Source of the DNA: an uncultured Candidatus Woesearchaeota archaeon
GTDB lineage: Archaea > Nanobdellota > Nanobdellia > Woesearchaeales > GW2011-AR9
Assembly (NCBI GenBank): GCA_902529885.1
Contig: CABZYC010000005.1
Span: 1-42,298, forward strand
Reading direction: 5' to 3'
DNA: 42,298 bases
Shown here: positions 40,522 through 42,298 of the stretch, piece by piece
Layout of the letters: each line of letters begins with the position of its first letter
Numbering within the stretch: the first letter of the stretch is position 1
Notes under the pieces: generated by a model
Databases searched by the model: none
Told to the model about the DNA's origin: nothing
What the model saw: the letters and a program-made list of their open reading frames with translations, nothing else
Translations under genes and position numbers: made by a program

Positions 40522-41537
40522 TAGTTCGGCATCATCCGATCACTACTATAATCAGATGCCCCCGCAATGTTTCCTTTATTCACAATATCAAAAAAACGGT
40601 GAAAGTCAATGTACCGTTTTGGACCACCTTTACGGCGTAAGCATACAACCCTGCTCGGCCCATGTTCAGCAACGACTTCATAATTCTTGAATACGTCAAG
40701 CAACTGCTCAGTGAACGTTTTAACTTCATCGTGCATAGGCATGTTACTTCGTTCAAGATGTTCACGGCTTGCACCAACGTGCATGTACCCCTTCACTTCA
40801 ATAAAGTCTGGTGCAGCACGTTCAACCAATTTTTCGTAACCTTCCAAATCTGTATCGTTGACACCTTTCACAATAGTAAGCCTAATACATGTTCGGAACT
40901 GTTTTTGTTTTAGTATGTCCAAACATTTTAGTAAACGTTCGTAGTAGTCCGGGAAAAGTGGCCGGTCAACTTCTTTAATAAGTTCCTTGTTTGGAGCGTC
41001 AACACTAATGTATAACTGAGTACAATTTTGTATCTTTTCTAAAGCTTCAGGGTACTGCGCATTAGTTACCAGAAACGTGCTTACTTTACGTTTATGAAAC
41101 TCAGATAATATCTCATCAATTAAAGGGTACGTAATGGGTTCACCAGTCAAAGATAATGCTACATGTTTAATATCTTTATACTGTTCAACAAGCTGTTTGT
41201 TCACTTTAGGGTTCCCATCGTACCCACACAACAACTTTTTGTGTGCTTCACTTGCTTCATTTATGATAACAGAAGGTTGGTCTACTGGACCGTACCAGTC
41301 ACGGCTCACGGGGGCTTTATCGCCCCGCCAACAAAATGTACACCGATTAGCACAAAACATGGATGTGGTCATTTGCATACATTGATGGCTACGAATCCCA
41401 TAAAACAAAAATTTGTAGCAGCCACCTTTTTGGGTCAACATATTTTTTGTCCAGCCACACACTTTCACAGCACTGTGGTTCCCTACAAAACGGTACTGTT
41501 GCTTCTCCATACGCTCACGAGCTGACGGTGGTATCAT
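40521..41537 (-). CDS. taw1: 4-demethylwyosine synthase (radical SAM)
   Basis: 338 aa. Radical-SAM cluster FCANRCTFCWRG (C62, C66, C69) and the second cluster Cys C27, C40 and C53, whose spacing matches archaeal TYW1. Further blocks are HVALSLTGEPITYP, LVTNAQYPE, YISVDAPNKE and FIEVKGYMHVGASR. It condenses N1-methylguanosine 37 of tRNA-Phe with pyruvate carbons to give the tricyclic imG-14. No flavodoxin domain, as expected for archaea. Taw3 is at 9.7 kb; Trm5 and Taw2 are not in the window. Confidence 0.96.
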   Translation of the reverse strand: MIPPSARERMEKQQYRFVGNHSAVKVCGWTKNMLTQKGGCYKFLFYGIRSHQCMQMTTSMFCANRCTFCWRGDKAPVSRDWYGPVDQPSVIINEASEAHKKLLCGYDGNPKVNKQLVEQYKDIKHVALSLTGEPITYPLIDEILSEFHKRKVSTFLVTNAQYPEALEKIQNCTQLYISVDAPNKELIKEVDRPLFPDYYERLLKCLDILKQKQFRTCIRLTIVKGVNDTDLEGYEKLVERAAPDFIEVKGYMHVGASREHLERSNMPMHDEVKTFTEQLLDVFKNYEVVAEHGPSRVVCLRRKGGPKRYIDFHRFFDIVNKGNIAGASDYSSDRMMPN

Positions 41538-41636
41538 ATATCCTCAAGAATATCAGTGGTTTAAAAAGCTTTTGAACGTTTACATAAAACTAAATAGCAC
41601 AGTTTAATCTTTGTATATAATCTAATCACACATAAA

Positions 41637-41644
41637 ACTTTATA
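41637..41644 (+). promoter_or_regulatory. TATA-like box for the pfdA-ftsY operon
   Basis: CTTTATAT is centred about 29 nt before the ATG at 41670; no Shine-Dalgarno is visible, so initiation is probably near-leaderless. The gap 41538-41669 otherwise holds nothing recognised. Confidence 0.5.
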
Positions 41645-41669
41645 TGTAATATCCGCACCTTAATAGACT

Positions 41670-41864
41670 ATGTTTACTAAAAAAGAGTTGGCGGTACTTA
41701 AAATATTGGTTGAACGAGAAATTAAAGGAATGACAGAGGATGCAAAAAAAATCCTTATTAGCAATAGTGGCTTTTTAACCGGTGAAAGTGAGGATGATTT
41801 ATCATTTCTAAAAGCAGAAGATTTGTATACAGATTTTTTACATAATTTAAAGAAAAAACTATGA
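41670..41864 (+). CDS. Small hypothetical protein (64 aa)
   Basis: Charged helical protein (KKELAVLKILVEREIKGM ... EDLYTDFLHNLKKKL). No family recognised. ATGA overlap with pfdA indicates cotranslation, so it is probably real. In other archaea ribosomal protein LX often precedes pfdA, but this sequence does not look like LX. Confidence 0.6.
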   Translation: MFTKKELAVLKILVEREIKGMTEDAKKILISNSGFLTGESEDDLSFLKAEDLYTDFLHNLKKKL

Positions 41865-42253
41865 GTATCTTAAAACTACGAAGGTTAGAAAGGCAGTTTA
41901 ACAATATTAATGAAGTATGCAGTAAAATTAAACAAGATTTACAGCGTATACACGTTACACGAACTGCAGTAGAACAAGTGCCAAACATTGTTGGTGACGA
42001 ATTGTTGAGTCCATTAGCTGACGGAATGTTCATTAAAACACAATGTTTGTCTGATAATGTGCATGTAAACGTTGGTGCTGGTGTTATTGTAGAAAAAAGT
42101 GTAGGGGAAGCCACTGATCTATTAGACATGCACGCTAGAAGATTACATGAACAATTAGCACATCAAGAAAAAGTTCAAGATGACATTAGTAAAAATATAA
42201 TGGAGCGAATTGAGGAAATTGAAAATGTTCGGGAAACTCAAAGAGAAACTTAA
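41861..42253 (+). CDS. pfdA: Prefoldin alpha subunit
   Basis: 130 aa. Two coiled-coil arms (1-45 and 90-130) around the beta-hairpin ELLSPLADGMFIKTQ and VHVNVGAGVIVEKSVGEAT, the family signature. Prefoldin captures unfolded proteins and passes them to group-II chaperonins, so this cell probably also has a thermosome in addition to GroEL. The order pfdA-ftsY is the usual archaeal one. Confidence 0.92.
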   Translation: MSILKLRRLERQFNNINEVCSKIKQDLQRIHVTRTAVEQVPNIVGDELLSPLADGMFIKTQCLSDNVHVNVGAGVIVEKSVGEATDLLDMHARRLHEQLAHQEKVQDDISKNIMERIEEIENVRETQRET

Positions 42254-42298
42254 ACAATCTTTAAACATTTTTTCTAAACAAGTTGAAGAAGAAGTTGA
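42225..42298 (+). CDS. ftsY: Signal recognition particle receptor FtsY, 5' end only
   Basis: ATG at 42225 begins MFGKLKEKLKQSLNIFSKQVEEEV and runs off the window. The basic amphipathic start and the position after pfdA (29-bp overlap) match archaeal FtsY. The GTPase domain lies beyond the window, so the call rests on the N-terminus and gene order. Confidence 0.7.
   Translation, partial: MFGKLKEKLKQSLNIFSKQVEEEV

Noticed and set aside
1-42298. tRNA, rRNA or other classical RNA genes
   Set aside because: The TTCGAA-like stretches near 27757 and 39455 lie inside coding genes and lack cloverleaf arms; no rRNA-like sequence was seen.

Overview
The window looks like a piece of an AT-rich, gene-dense archaeal genome, most likely from a DPANN-type lineage (Woesearchaeota/Pacearchaeota-like; this placement is inferred, no 16S rRNA is present). 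Archaeal markers are the wyosine enzymes Taw1 and Taw3, prefoldin alpha followed by the start of ftsY, an archaeal Xer recombinase, a PAC2 protein, an archaeal prepilin peptidase with class-III-signal pilins, a METTL5-like methylase, an NMD3-like domain and a histone-fold microprotein. Many starts lie about 25 nt behind a TATA-like box (leaderless type). Others carry a GGTGAT or GGAGGT Shine-Dalgarno, and operons are joined by ATGA or TAATG overlaps. On this background sit many bacterial-type genes: GroES/GroEL, an oxidative pentose-phosphate set, GpsA, RNase D, a GGDEF protein, a RelA/SpoT-domain protein and an RsbW-like ATPase.

Layout. 0-5.1 kb: type-4 uracil-DNA glycosylase (5' cut), RsbW-like ATPase, an orphan, GpsA, FMN reductase, a Tpa1/OGFOD1-like 2OG oxygenase with an overlapping small partner, a candidate small RNA, PAC2. 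5.1-7.7 kb (minus): a tight operon of class-I amidotransferase, histidine phosphatase, FAD/NAD oxidoreductase and GNAT. 7.8-10.2 kb: XerA, a winged-helix/coiled-coil protein, METTL5-like methylase, Taw3. 10.3-15.0 kb: a redox block with PrxQ, AhpC, superoxide dismutase, a GGDEF protein, an unlisted 24-residue peptide with 8 Cys, glutaredoxin and RNase D. 15.1-21.2 kb (plus): transaldolase, phosphoglucose isomerase, G6P dehydrogenase and 6PG dehydrogenase, then groES, groEL and a DUF1461 membrane protein. 21.2-23.4 kb (minus): two pilin-like proteins, a small membrane protein and the prepilin peptidase. 23.5-27.3 kb: two coiled-coil proteins with polyproline tails, a histone-fold microprotein missed by the ORF track, FKBP, a lipoprotein, HtpX and LemA. 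27.4-31.6 kb: metallophosphoesterase, class-II amidotransferase, malic enzyme, RelA/SpoT-domain protein. 31.6-38.9 kb: an envelope block with a DUF483-like protein, a cupredoxin-like secreted protein, two paralogous Asp/Cys-rich secreted proteins, a polytopic membrane protein, a CarS-like protein and a secreted, membrane-anchored Lon-type protease. 38.9-42.3 kb: an orphan, a truncated NMD3-like protein, Taw1, a small orphan, prefoldin alpha and the ftsY start.

How the genes fit together. The sugar operon would carry fructose-6-P to glucose-6-P, 6-phosphogluconolactone and ribulose-5-P, supplying NADPH and pentose in a host that may otherwise have little central metabolism. Malic enzyme is a second possible NAD(P)H source. 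NADPH and thiols would support the peroxiredoxins, glutaredoxin and FMN reductase. The three bacterial-style signalling proteins (GGDEF, RelA/SpoT-like, RsbW-like) are unusual together in an archaeon. Prepilin peptidase, pilins, the secreted Lon and the repeat proteins describe the cell surface.

No rRNA, tRNA, CRISPR array or insertion sequence was found. There is no stretch above 300 bases without a gene; the longest gaps are about 4185-4390 and 13641-13847, and both contain something.
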